18,452 nt of DNA from CAZRDB01 sp964598695 (GTDB lineage Bacteria > Armatimonadota > Zipacnadia > UBA1398). Below are positions 8,267 to 16,932 of the stretch, piece by piece; position 1 is the stretch's first letter; each line of letters begins with the position of its first letter. Location: positions 1 through 18,452 of the forward strand of contig CAZRDB010000097.1 in the NCBI GenBank assembly GCA_964598695.1, written 5' to 3'. The notes beneath the pieces were generated by a model. The model saw only the letters and a list, made by a program, of their open reading frames with translations. It was not told where the DNA came from and did not search any database. A program made the position numbers and the translations under genes.

Positions 8267-9159
8267 CTTCCGACACAGCCTCGGGGCTGCCCCGACGCGT
8301 CTGGCGGCGGATCGCCACCGCGCTCGACAACATCAAGTTCGCCCACACCGTCTTCGCCCTGCCCTTCTGCCTGCTCGCCTTCGGCGCTGCCTCATACCCG
8401 GGGCCCACGCCGCGGCTGCTGGGGCTGGTGGTGCTCGCGATGGTCTGCGCCCGGACGGCCGCGATGTCGTACAACCGCTACGCCGATGCCGCGATCGACG
8501 CGGCGAACCCCCGCACCCGCGGCCGTCCGGTGCCCTCCGGCCGGATGACCCGGCGCGAGACGCTGGCCTGGACCGTCGTCTCCGCGCTCGCCTTCGTGGC
8601 CGTCGCGGGGCTGATCAACGCGTGGGCGCTGGCGCTCGCGCCGGTGGCGCTGCTCGTGATCCTGGGTTACTCGCACAGCAAGCGCTTCACCTGGCTGAGC
8701 CACGTCTGGCTTGGGCTGGCGCTCTCGATCGCCCCGATGGGCGGGTGGATCGCCGCGGGAGGCATGCCGTGGGACCTGCCGCCGCTGCTCATCGCCGCCG
8801 CGGTCGTGTGCTGGGTGGCGGGGTTCGATGTGATCTACGCGACCCAGGACCACGCGTTCGACCGCGCCCACGGGCTCCACTCGGCGGTTGTGCGCTTTGG
8901 GGTGGGGCGGGCGCTGCTGCTCGCCCGGCTGCTGCACCTCGGGGCCGTGGCCGCGCTCGTGGCCACGGGCCTTGCGGGCGAGCGGTTGGGTCTGGTGTAC
9001 TACGTGGGGGTCGCCCTCGCCGCCCTATGCCTGCTGTGGGAGCACAGCCTCGTGCGGCCCGACGACCTCTCTCGGGTGGATGTCGCCTTCTTCACGATGA
9101 ACGGGATCGTGAGCCTGGTGCTGTGCGCCGCCGGCCTGGCCGACATCTACCTGCTCTGA
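8254..9159 (+). CDS. mqnP: UbiA-family polyprenyltransferase of menaquinone synthesis (MqnP-like)
   Basis: An integral membrane aromatic prenyltransferase of 301 residues with eight to nine hydrophobic segments. Both Asp-rich substrate motifs are present: NRYADAAID (74-82), which continues into NPRTRGRP, and DVIYATQDHAFD (192-203). These bind Mg-diphosphate of the polyprenyl donor. This motif pair is typical of the 4-hydroxybenzoate-polyprenyltransferase-like branch. In futalosine-pathway genomes that branch prenylates 1,4-dihydroxy-6-naphthoate, so MqnP is the likely role given the neighbours. The GTG at 8254 and a TTG at 8242 are both possible starts. Both overlap the ubiX-type gene (by 13 or 25 bases) and neither has a clear ribosome site, so reinitiation after the upstream stop is likely. 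The shorter start is chosen because GTG is the more common initiator. Confidence 0.88.
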   Translation: MGRVASDTASGLPRRVWRRIATALDNIKFAHTVFALPFCLLAFGAASYPGPTPRLLGLVVLAMVCARTAAMSYNRYADAAIDAANPRTRGRPVPSGRMTRRETLAWTVVSALAFVAVAGLINAWALALAPVALLVILGYSHSKRFTWLSHVWLGLALSIAPMGGWIAAGGMPWDLPPLLIAAAVVCWVAGFDVIYATQDHAFDRAHGLHSAVVRFGVGRALLLARLLHLGAVAALVATGLAGERLGLVYYVGVALAALCLLWEHSLVRPDDLSRVDVAFFTMNGIVSLVLCAAGLADIYLL

Positions 9160-9191
9160 TCCCGACGGGAAGCGGTGGGCGAGTCAAGACG

Positions 9192-10298
9192 ATGACCGAG
9201 CGACGGCCCCTGGTGGGCGACCTGCAAGACCTCGAGGAGCGCGTGCTCGCCGGCGGGCGCCTGGAGCGGGACGATCTCCTGCGCGCGGCCACGAGTCCGG
9301 ACCTGCTCGCGCTGGGCCGGATGGCCGACGCGGTGCGGGAGCGGCTCAACGGCAACCGCACGCACTTCATCGTGAACGCCCACCTCAACCCGACGAACAT
9401 CTGCCTCAACCGCTGCCGCTTCTGCGCCTTCCGGCGCGACGCCGGGGCGGAGGGCGCCTACGCGATGAGTCTGGACGCCGTGCGCCGGCGTGCGGGGGAG
9501 CTGGCTGCGCTGCCGATCAGCGAGCTGCACATCGTCGGCGCGCTCCATCCCGACTGGCCGTACGAGAGCTACCTCGAGATCCTGCGTGTGGTGCGCGAGG
9601 AGGTGGGTTCGGTCCACCTCCAGGCCTACACCGCGGTCGAGATCGCCCACATGGCCGAGCGCGGGGGCGTGAGCGTCGAGCGGGCGCTGCGGGATCTCGT
9701 GGACGCAGGGCTCGGGAGCATCCCCGGCGGCGGCGCCGAGGTCTTCTCGCCCCGGGTGCGCGCCGCGACCTGCCCCGGCAAGCTGCCGCCGGAGCGTTGG
9801 CTCGAGGTCCACCGGACGGCCCACGGCCTCGGGATCCGCTCGAACGCGACGATGCTGTACGGCCATATCGAGAGCGCCGAGGAGCGGGTCGACCACCTGC
9901 TGGCGCTGCGCGCGCTGCAGGACGAGACGGGCGGCTTCCTCGCCTTCATCCCGCTCGCCTACCACCCGCACAACACCGAGATGGGCGGCCGCGGCACCTC
10001 CGGCTACGAGGACCTGCGGACGCTCGCCCTCAGCCGCCTCGCGCTCGACACCTTCGGCCACATCGAGGCCTTCTGGATCATGCTGGGGATGAAGGTGGCG
10101 CAGATCGCGCAGTCGTTCGGGGCCGACGACCTCGACGGGACCGTCGTCGAGGAGCGGATCACCCACGCGGCCGGCGCGACGACGCCCGAGGCGCTCACCC
10201 GCGAGGAGATCGTGGGGCTCATCCGCGAGGCCGGTCGTGAGCCCGTCCAGCGCGACACCCTGTACAACATCCTGTGGAGAGAGGGCGAGGGCGAGTGA
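9192..10298 (+). CDS. mqnE: Aminofutalosine synthase MqnE (radical SAM)
   Basis: A 368-residue radical SAM enzyme. The iron-sulfur motif is CLNRCRFC (71-78), the CX3CX2C pattern with Cys 71, 75 and 78. MqnE-type landmarks follow: GALHPDWPYESYL, LQAYTAVEI, GLGSIPGGGAEVF, SNATMLYGHIE, LQDETGGFLAFIPLAYHP and FGADDLDGTV near the C-terminus. MqnE couples the enolpyruvyl-benzoate made by MqnA to the adenosyl moiety of SAM to give aminofutalosine. The ATG at 9192 follows mqnP after 32 bases and has only a weak upstream purine stretch. Its stop codon overlaps the start of mqnA. The HPDWP and FIPLAYHP motifs, rather than those of the paralogous MqnC two genes later, support the MqnE assignment. Confidence 0.94.
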   Translation: MTERRPLVGDLQDLEERVLAGGRLERDDLLRAATSPDLLALGRMADAVRERLNGNRTHFIVNAHLNPTNICLNRCRFCAFRRDAGAEGAYAMSLDAVRRRAGELAALPISELHIVGALHPDWPYESYLEILRVVREEVGSVHLQAYTAVEIAHMAERGGVSVERALRDLVDAGLGSIPGGGAEVFSPRVRAATCPGKLPPERWLEVHRTAHGLGIRSNATMLYGHIESAEERVDHLLALRALQDETGGFLAFIPLAYHPHNTEMGGRGTSGYEDLRTLALSRLALDTFGHIEAFWIMLGMKVAQIAQSFGADDLDGTVVEERITHAAGATTPEALTREEIVGLIREAGREPVQRDTLYNILWREGEGE

Positions 10299-11112
10299 GC
10301 GCCAGCGAGCGGCCGTTGCGCGTCGGAGTGATCGAGTACCTGCTGAATCGACCGCTGACGCGCGGGCTGCGCGGCGCCGCGGGCGAGGGCCTTCAGCTCT
10401 GCGAGGACATCCCGGCGCGTCTCGGCGAGCGGCTGCTGGCGGGGGAGCTGGATGTCTCGTTGGCGCCGATGGGCCTGCTGCTGGCCGAGCGGGAGCCGTT
10501 GCGCGTGCTGCCCGGCATCGGAGTGGGCTGCGACGGCCCGGTGATGAGCGTGCGGCTCTTCCACACGGTCCCCCTCGACGACGTGCGCACGGTGGCGCTC
10601 GATGCCAGCTCGCGCTCCGGCGCGCTGCTCACGCGCGTGCTGCTCCAGCGCTTCGAGGGCGTGGCGCCGTCGTACCGGGAGAAGGCGGGCGACCTCGAGC
10701 GCCTGCTGGAGCGGGCCGAGGCGGCGACCGTGATCGGCGACCCCGCTCTGCGCGCGATGAGCGGCCCGGTGCCCTCGATCGACCTCGGCGCCCAGTGGAA
10801 GCTCCGCACCGGCGCGGGCTACGTCTTCGCGATGTGGGCCTTCCGGGAGGGGCTCGAGGAGGCCGCGATCGACGAGCTGAGTGGCCGGCTGCACGCGTCG
10901 CTGGAGGCGGGCGAGCGGGAGCTGGATGCGATCGTGGATGAGGAGGCGGCTGGCTCCGGCCTGGCGCGCGACGTCGTCGCGAGCTACCTCGGCGGGGCGA
11001 TCCGCTACCGTCTCGCGGGCGGTCCGACCGACGGCCTGCTGCGGCTGGTCGAGGAGGCGCGCGCGCTGGGGATCCTCCCGCCGGACAGCCGTCTTCCCGA
11101 GGGCGTGACGGC

Positions 11113-11116
<4 letters not shown>
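10295..11116 (+). CDS. mqnA: Chorismate dehydratase MqnA
   Basis: A 273-residue soluble protein with a periplasmic-binding-protein-like fold in this family. It dehydrates chorismate to 3-[(1-carboxyvinyl)oxy]benzoate, the first committed step of the futalosine route. Landmarks: VGVIEYLLNRPL (10-21), LAGELDVSLAPM (48-59), then GVGCDGPVMSV, IGDPALR, DLGAQWK and YVFAMWAF. The start is taken as GTG 10295, giving a GTGA overlap with the mqnE stop and a purine-rich stretch GGAGAGAGGG just upstream. A GTG at 10274 would add seven Arg/Gly-rich residues and looks less likely. One oddity: the usual YLNxxPL element reads YLLNRPL here, so the Asn is moved by one position (see findings). Overlaps on both sides indicate coupled translation. 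Confidence 0.9.
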
Positions 11117-12183
<1,067 letters not shown>

Positions 12184-12184
12184 T

Positions 12185-12220
12185 CCCCCTCGGCGCGGCC
12201 GTGCCGGCTACGGGAGGGGG
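12185..12220. terminator. Possible two-way terminator hairpin between convergent genes
   Basis: CCCCCTC (12185-12191) pairs with GAGGGGG (12214-12220), with a short internal CGGC/GCCG stem (12191-12194 and 12202-12205) possible as an alternative. It spans the short gap between mqnC (ends 12183) and the convergent hydrolase gene (ends 12208) and takes in the last codons of the latter. There is no T-run on either strand, so it is a weak call. Confidence 0.3.
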
Positions 12221-15063
12221 CGGATGCGCGCCGCGACGTCGGTCGCGATCTCCCCCGGGGTGAGGGTCAGTGCGCCGCCTTCGGCCCGGAGGCGCTCGGT
12301 CCGCGCGATCTCCCCCTTCCAGGTGCTCCACCACTCGACCTCGTACGCCCCGTCGGCGAAGCCCTCCAGCGTCACGTGGCAGGGCGGCACGGCCGTCACG
12401 GTCCCGCGGCCGTGGTTGTGCCAGTCGCTGTCACGGTTCTGCAGCCAGACGATCGAGACATCGGGCGACGTGAGGCCGGCCACGAGCAGGTTCGGCCGAG
12501 ACAGGACGCAACAGCCGTCGAAGGCGTACCGCGTGACGCGCATCCAGTCCTTGCCCGCGTTGTCGACGGTGATCCGGTGCGGGCCGGCCGGCACCTCGAT
12601 CGAGATCTCCTCGTCGTAGACGGTCTCCCACAGATTCCACTGCTCGACGTAGCGGGACTCGCGCCCGAGCCCCTCGCCGCAGGGGAACGCGCGCTCGAGG
12701 ACGAGCCGGCCGTCGAGGTGGATTCGCAGGAGACCGGAGTCCGAGACGCGGCCGACGACCAGTCGGAAGCGTCCGGCTCGAGGGTAGTCCACGACGAACG
12801 TGGGCGGGTTGCGCAGATCGGGATGTCCCTCACCGTGGAGGAGGTCGTAGACGCCGCCCTCGGGGTCGGAGCGGCCGTCGGGTCCGACGCGGATCTCCGA
12901 GGCGGGGCTCTTGCCCCACTGCCCGAGCGGCTGGAGGACGGCGTCGCGGACCAGCGGGGGGTCCGGGGCCGCGACGTACTCCGTCGACCGAACCGCGAGC
13001 TGGCTCCACCGGGCCGTGCCGAACGGCAGGTCGCGCGTGAAGCGCGCGATCGCGGTGAAGTGGAAGTACAGGTCGAGCGGGTCGATGTAGTTCTCGTGCC
13101 ACCACGGCATGGGGACCCCGCACGCGCCGCTCGTCACGGCCGCCCAGCCGGCGTTGTGGAGCGCCCAGCCCTGCGGGTCCTTGTCGGCCGTCGTCTCGTG
13201 GCTCCGGATCCCGAACTCGCCGAAGATGTGCGGCTTGTCGTAGGTCTCCCACTGGTGGAGGCAGTAGGCGCGGACCCGCTCCGCCACGTTGGCGTCGTCG
13301 TTGGTGTAGCAGTGGGTCTGGACGATCCCCAGCTCGGGGATCCGCCAGCAGGGCTCGGGTCCCGTGCTGCCCCACCAGCTCGTGGTGATCGGATGGTCGT
13401 ACGGGTCCAGCTCGGCGAGGTACGGCGCCATCTCGCGGTGCCACGCGATCTTCGACTCCAGGGGCGTCTCGGGCCAGCCCTCGAACTCGTTGCCGAACTC
13501 CCAGCACAGCACGCTCGGCGACCACGCCCAGCGCGCGACGGTGTACCGCAGGCGCTTGCGGTACCACCTCCGCGCGGTCTCGTCGGTGAACCACTCCGCC
13601 GGCGTGGCGCACGGGCCGCCGTTGGCGGCGTTGTAGGGGTTGCGTGCCCAGCCGCCCTCGAGGAAGTCCTGGTGCGTGTCGAAGCAGAGCATGTAGACGA
13701 AGTCGAGTTCGGCGCCGAGGGCGAGCATCGCATCGAGGCGGGCGGCCTCGGCCTGGCGGTACCGGCCGAGCCGCTCCTCCCATTCCAGGCCGAGACCGGT
13801 GCTCGAGAGCCACCAGCGGTTGTAGTTCTCGCCGCTCGCGGCCATCTTGCGGATCGCCTGCTCGCCTGTCTGGCCGGAGGCGTGGTAGATGGGCAGGTTG
13901 TGGCCGATGGGCAGGAACGGCGCTCCCGACTCGTAGGCGAGATAGCGGGGATCGGCCGGGCTCTGCCGGAGGAACCCTTTGGCGTCGCTCGCGATGACCC
14001 GGTACGGGCCCGCCTCCATCGAGGTCTCCCCGCTTCGGTCGCGGGCCGCCAAGCGTACGCGCAGTGGGCCGAGTTCGGTGGCCGCGAGCCGAACGCGCCA
14101 GCCGGCGGCTCCCTCGGGGACCATCAGCTCGCTCTCGCCGCGCAGCTCCCGACGGTAGGGGACGCCATAGAACCCGGGCATCCGGTACACGCGGCCGGAG
14201 GCGGTCGTCACCTCGGCATCGAGCGCGACGTCGTCGGGGTCGAACGGGTTGTCCCAGGTGGCGCCGAGGTCGACCTCCAGCTCGAGCAGCCCGTGCAGGG
14301 GGACCGCCTCGGTCGCGGCCTCGACACCGCGGAGCGCGAGGGGCTCGCGGCTCGGCACGATCTCCCCCGGGAACTCTCGCGGGAACGGCTCGAAGCCGAT
14401 CGTGAGGCGGGTTGTGACCCGCTCGCCGACGGCGAAGTCGCCACCGCGGAGCTTGATCTCGAAGTTGGGCCACTGCCCGCTCCGGGCCTCCGCCACGCCC
14501 TCTCCGGCGAACGAGACGGCGTCGCCGCCGCCGAGGTCGATGAGCAGCGCTTCGCACTCGGCCGCGATGGGCTTGCCGAGGGGGCCGTGCGCCGCCGGCC
14601 GGAGGTAGGCCTCGCGCCCCTCGAGGGGGAACGCGTCGAAGGGGATGGTACACCACAGCCCATCGGTCAGATCGAGGGGGCCGGTCTTCTCGACCGTCAG
14701 CCGGGCCACCAGCCCACCCTCCGCCGGCTCGAGGGCCAGCTCGTAGCGGAGGGGGGGCGTGCCGTCGGAGGCTCCCCAGAGGCCGCGTTGGGTGAGACAC
14801 CCCCGCGGGTCGAGAAGAGGCCCGGCCTCGACCGTGCCGCGTTCCATCCGCTCGTAGACCCAGGCGCCATGCCAGGCGAAGAAGGCGCAGGTGAGGTACG
14901 GTCCTCCCCGGGCGCCGACGGCGAGCGTGCCGGGCGCCCGAAAGACGAACTCGTGCGCGCCGGATTCGAGGCGGAATCCCTCGGGCGATGGCTGCCATCC
15001 CTGTCCGAGCGCGGGCAGTGCGCAGACCAAGAACAGCACACCCACGGTGCGAGGAAGTCGCAT
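12208..15063 (-). CDS. Secreted clan GH-A-like glycoside hydrolase, multidomain
   Basis: The start is set at ATG 15063 because it opens a good Sec signal peptide (basic MRLPR, hydrophobic core, ALG before Gln at about 20-21), with GGGGG as a modest ribosome site. A longer frame from 15141 would bury the signal behind an Arg-rich leader. The protein has 951 residues. Residues 21-360 are beta-rich and not recognised. A TIM-barrel region (about 370-700) follows, with WEFGNEFEG (521-529) carrying the Asn-Glu acid/base pair (N525, E526) and FGEFG (614-618) carrying the nucleophile-position Glu (E616). That is the clan GH-A layout seen in GH5, GH39 and relatives. Residues about 740-865 look like a beta-sandwich. 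The C-terminus (YEVEWWSTWKG and after) resembles the putative collagen-binding domain often found on such enzymes. The substrate is unknown; plant or algal polysaccharide is a guess. It sits alone on the opposite strand to its neighbours. Confidence 0.8.
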   Translation of the reverse strand: MRLPRTVGVLFLVCALPALGQGWQPSPEGFRLESGAHEFVFRAPGTLAVGARGGPYLTCAFFAWHGAWVYERMERGTVEAGPLLDPRGCLTQRGLWGASDGTPPLRYELALEPAEGGLVARLTVEKTGPLDLTDGLWCTIPFDAFPLEGREAYLRPAAHGPLGKPIAAECEALLIDLGGGDAVSFAGEGVAEARSGQWPNFEIKLRGGDFAVGERVTTRLTIGFEPFPREFPGEIVPSREPLALRGVEAATEAVPLHGLLELEVDLGATWDNPFDPDDVALDAEVTTASGRVYRMPGFYGVPYRRELRGESELMVPEGAAGWRVRLAATELGPLRVRLAARDRSGETSMEAGPYRVIASDAKGFLRQSPADPRYLAYESGAPFLPIGHNLPIYHASGQTGEQAIRKMAASGENYNRWWLSSTGLGLEWEERLGRYRQAEAARLDAMLALGAELDFVYMLCFDTHQDFLEGGWARNPYNAANGGPCATPAEWFTDETARRWYRKRLRYTVARWAWSPSVLCWEFGNEFEGWPETPLESKIAWHREMAPYLAELDPYDHPITTSWWGSTGPEPCWRIPELGIVQTHCYTNDDANVAERVRAYCLHQWETYDKPHIFGEFGIRSHETTADKDPQGWALHNAGWAAVTSGACGVPMPWWHENYIDPLDLYFHFTAIARFTRDLPFGTARWSQLAVRSTEYVAAPDPPLVRDAVLQPLGQWGKSPASEIRVGPDGRSDPEGGVYDLLHGEGHPDLRNPPTFVVDYPRAGRFRLVVGRVSDSGLLRIHLDGRLVLERAFPCGEGLGRESRYVEQWNLWETVYDEEISIEVPAGPHRITVDNAGKDWMRVTRYAFDGCCVLSRPNLLVAGLTSPDVSIVWLQNRDSDWHNHGRGTVTAVPPCHVTLEGFADGAYEVEWWSTWKGEIARTERLRAEGGALTLTPGEIATDVAARIRPLP

Positions 15064-15149
15064 AGAGGCCCCCGATCCGCGTACGGAGGAACGCGGTCGA
15101 ACGCGCCCTGACCGCGCCTGAGACAAGCCGCGTCGCGCCAAGAATGCGG

Positions 15150-15179
15150 TTGACGTGCCGAATCACGCTTTGCTAGTAT
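15150..15179 (+). promoter_or_regulatory. Sigma70-type promoter for guaA-rho
   Basis: TTGACG (15150-15155) and TAGTAT (15174-15179) are separated by 18 bases. TGC directly before the -10 element gives an extended -10 (TGn). The -35 matches the consensus in five of six positions and the -10 in four of six. Transcription would start near 15186 and leave a leader of about 170 bases before guaA. It stands out as an AT-richer island in very GC-rich DNA. It lies in the 296-base gap between the divergent hydrolase and guaA genes; no matching promoter for the hydrolase is evident on the other strand. Confidence 0.72.
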
Positions 15180-15185
15180 CCGAAC

Positions 15186-15359
15186 ACTTGGATACGGTGT
15201 TTCGTTGGTCCAGCCCTCCCTATCGGCCTTCTCGGTAGGTCGGTTCCTCCTGGTGGAAATCGGTGCGCGGCGACGCCATAGATCGTGTGGGGGCGATTCG
15301 CGCGCCGGCAGCCCCAGCGAAGCTCCACTCCCGCAGGCCTTCCGCACAAGGAGCGCGCA
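15186..15359 (+). other. guaA-rho 5' leader with a hairpin and a C-rich 3' half
   Basis: If transcription starts near 15186, about 170 bases precede guaA. CCTATCG (15219-15225) pairs with CGGTAGG (15233-15239) through one wobble, forming a 7-bp stem with a 7-base loop. The stretch 15301-15350 has 24 C against 13 G, a C-over-G bias of the kind linked to Rho loading. I see no purine riboswitch or T-box consensus. No convincing small ORF is visible. Confidence 0.35.
15348..15353 (+). promoter_or_regulatory. Ribosome binding site fixing the guaA GTG start
   Basis: AAGGAG lies six bases before GTG 15360. It favours this start over an upstream in-frame GTG at 15285, which would add 25 residues with no similarity to GuaA. 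Confidence 0.85.
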
Positions 15360-16922
15360 GTGCCAGCATCCCCTACGGACACGGAGACGCGCGAGGTAGT
15401 CTTCGTCCTCGACTTCGGCGCCCAGTACAGCCAGTTGATCGCGCGGCGGATCCGCGAGCTGGGCGTCTACTGCGAGATCCTCCCCTACGACTCCTCACTC
15501 GAGGCCGTGCGGGAGCGCAACCCCAAGGCCCTGGTCTTCTCGGGCGGGCCGGCCAGCGTCTACCACGCCGAGGCGCCGGCCTGCGGCCGCCAGATCCTGG
15601 AGAGCGGCATCCCGGTGCTCGGGATCTGCTACGGCCACCAGTTGATGACCCAGCTCCTCGACGGCCACGTCCGGCCGGGGACGGTCAACGAGTACGGCCT
15701 CGCGCGCATCGAGGTCACCGAGTCGTGCGCGCTGTTCGATGGGATCGAGACCGCGGAAGCGATGCCGTGCTGGATGAGCCACGGCGACTGCGTCGAGACG
15801 CCGCCCGCGGGCTTCCGCGCGGTCGCCCGGACGGCCGACACGCCTGTCGCGGCGATGTGCGCGCCGGAGCGGAGGCTGTACGGCGTGCAGTTCCACCCCG
15901 AGGTCCAGCACACGCCGTTCGGCCGGCAGCTTCTGCACAACTTCCTGTTCCGGGTTGCGGGCTGCACCGGCGGCTGGAGCATGGCCGGCCTGCTCGAGTC
16001 GCGGATCGCGGAGGTCGCGCGGCAGGTGGGCGCCGGGCGCGTCGTGTGCGGGATGAGCGGCGGCGTCGATTCGTCGGTGACCGCGGCGCTCGTCCATCGC
16101 GCGATCGGCGAGCGGCTGACCTGCGTCTTCGTCGACCACGGCCTGCTGCGCAAGGGTGAGCGGGAGCGGGTCGAGGAGACCTTCCGGCGCGAGCTGGGGA
16201 TCCCCCTGGTGGCGGTGGATGCGAGCGAGCGGTTCCTCGAGGCCCTGCGCGGGGTGACCGATCCCGAGCAGAAGCGCAAGATCATCGGCCGCGAGTTCAT
16301 CGAGGTGTTTGAGGCCGAGGCGCGAAAGCTAGGAGACGTGCAGTTCCTGGCGCAGGGGACGCTCTACCCCGACGTGATCGAGTCGGGAGGACGAGTTGCC
16401 GCGACGATCAAGACCCACCACAACGTCGGGGGACTCCCGGAACGCATGAACCTTCGGCTGGTTGAGCCGTTACGCGACTTGTTCAAGGACGAGGTACGTC
16501 AGCTCGGTCGGGAACTCGGCCTGCCCTCTCGGATCGTGGACCGGCATCCCTTCCCCGGGCCGGGTTTGGCGGTGCGGATCCTGGGCGAGGTGACCTCGGA
16601 GGACCTGGGGCTGCTCCGCGAAGCCGACGCCATCGCGCTCGAGGAGATCCGCGGGTCGGGCTGGTACGAGAAGACCTCACAGGCCTTTGTGGTGTTGGCG
16701 CCGGTACGGAGTGTAGGGGTGGTCGGGGACGCGCGCGTCTACGGCAAGACCGCGATCTTGCGCGCCGTCACGACCGAGGACTTCATGACAGCGGACTGGG
16801 CACGATTGCCCCACGAGGTTCTCCAGGAGATCGCGACCCGGATCGTCAACGAGGTACGGGGCATCAACCGCGTGGTCTACGACATCACGCAGAAGCCCCC
16901 GGCGACCATTGAGTGGGAGTAG
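15360..16922 (+). CDS. guaA: GMP synthase (glutamine-hydrolysing)
   Basis: A 520-residue two-domain enzyme that aminates XMP to GMP using glutamine and ATP, of normal GuaA length. The N-terminal class I glutamine amidotransferase has the nucleophile Cys 90 in GICYGHQ and His 179/Glu 181 in GVQFHPEV. The ATP-pyrophosphatase domain has the P-loop SGGVDSS (233-239). The C-terminal dimerisation domain ends in the conserved PPATIEWE. GTG 15360 is chosen because AAGGAG lies six bases upstream and the protein then begins close to the conserved VFVLDFGAQY. A promoter-like site lies about 180 bases upstream. rho follows after 10 bases, so the two are probably one transcript. Codon use shifts to more A/T-ending codons in about 16320-16720 (see findings). 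Confidence 0.97.
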   Translation: MPASPTDTETREVVFVLDFGAQYSQLIARRIRELGVYCEILPYDSSLEAVRERNPKALVFSGGPASVYHAEAPACGRQILESGIPVLGICYGHQLMTQLLDGHVRPGTVNEYGLARIEVTESCALFDGIETAEAMPCWMSHGDCVETPPAGFRAVARTADTPVAAMCAPERRLYGVQFHPEVQHTPFGRQLLHNFLFRVAGCTGGWSMAGLLESRIAEVARQVGAGRVVCGMSGGVDSSVTAALVHRAIGERLTCVFVDHGLLRKGERERVEETFRRELGIPLVAVDASERFLEALRGVTDPEQKRKIIGREFIEVFEAEARKLGDVQFLAQGTLYPDVIESGGRVAATIKTHHNVGGLPERMNLRLVEPLRDLFKDEVRQLGRELGLPSRIVDRHPFPGPGLAVRILGEVTSEDLGLLREADAIALEEIRGSGWYEKTSQAFVVLAPVRSVGVVGDARVYGKTAILRAVTTEDFMTADWARLPHEVLQEIATRIVNEVRGINRVVYDITQKPPATIEWE

Positions 16923-16932
16923 CAGAGGATCC

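Noticed and set aside
10274..10294. GTG start for mqnA seven codons upstream
   Set aside because: It adds an Arg/Gly-rich stub. GTG 10295 gives the stop-start overlap typical of this operon.
12376..15111. Long open frame on the + strand opposite the glycoside hydrolase gene
   Set aside because: The - strand frame has a signal peptide and active-site motifs, whereas the + strand frame is low-complexity Arg/Gly/Glu/Val with no domain.
14985..15141. Longer N-terminus of the glycoside hydrolase from 15141
   Set aside because: It would place an Arg-rich stretch of 26 residues before a typical signal peptide; the Met at 15063 fits a secreted protein.
15285..15359. N-terminal extension of guaA from GTG 15285
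   Set aside because: The added 25 residues do not resemble GuaA, and AAGGAG is ideally placed for GTG 15360.
15186..15359. Purine riboswitch in the guaA leader
   Set aside because: The leader lacks the conserved loop and junction sequences of purine riboswitches, and the only clear hairpin is short.
16909..16932. TTG start of rho overlapping the end of guaA
   Set aside because: ATG 16933 has its own GAGGA, and the extra eight residues have no support.
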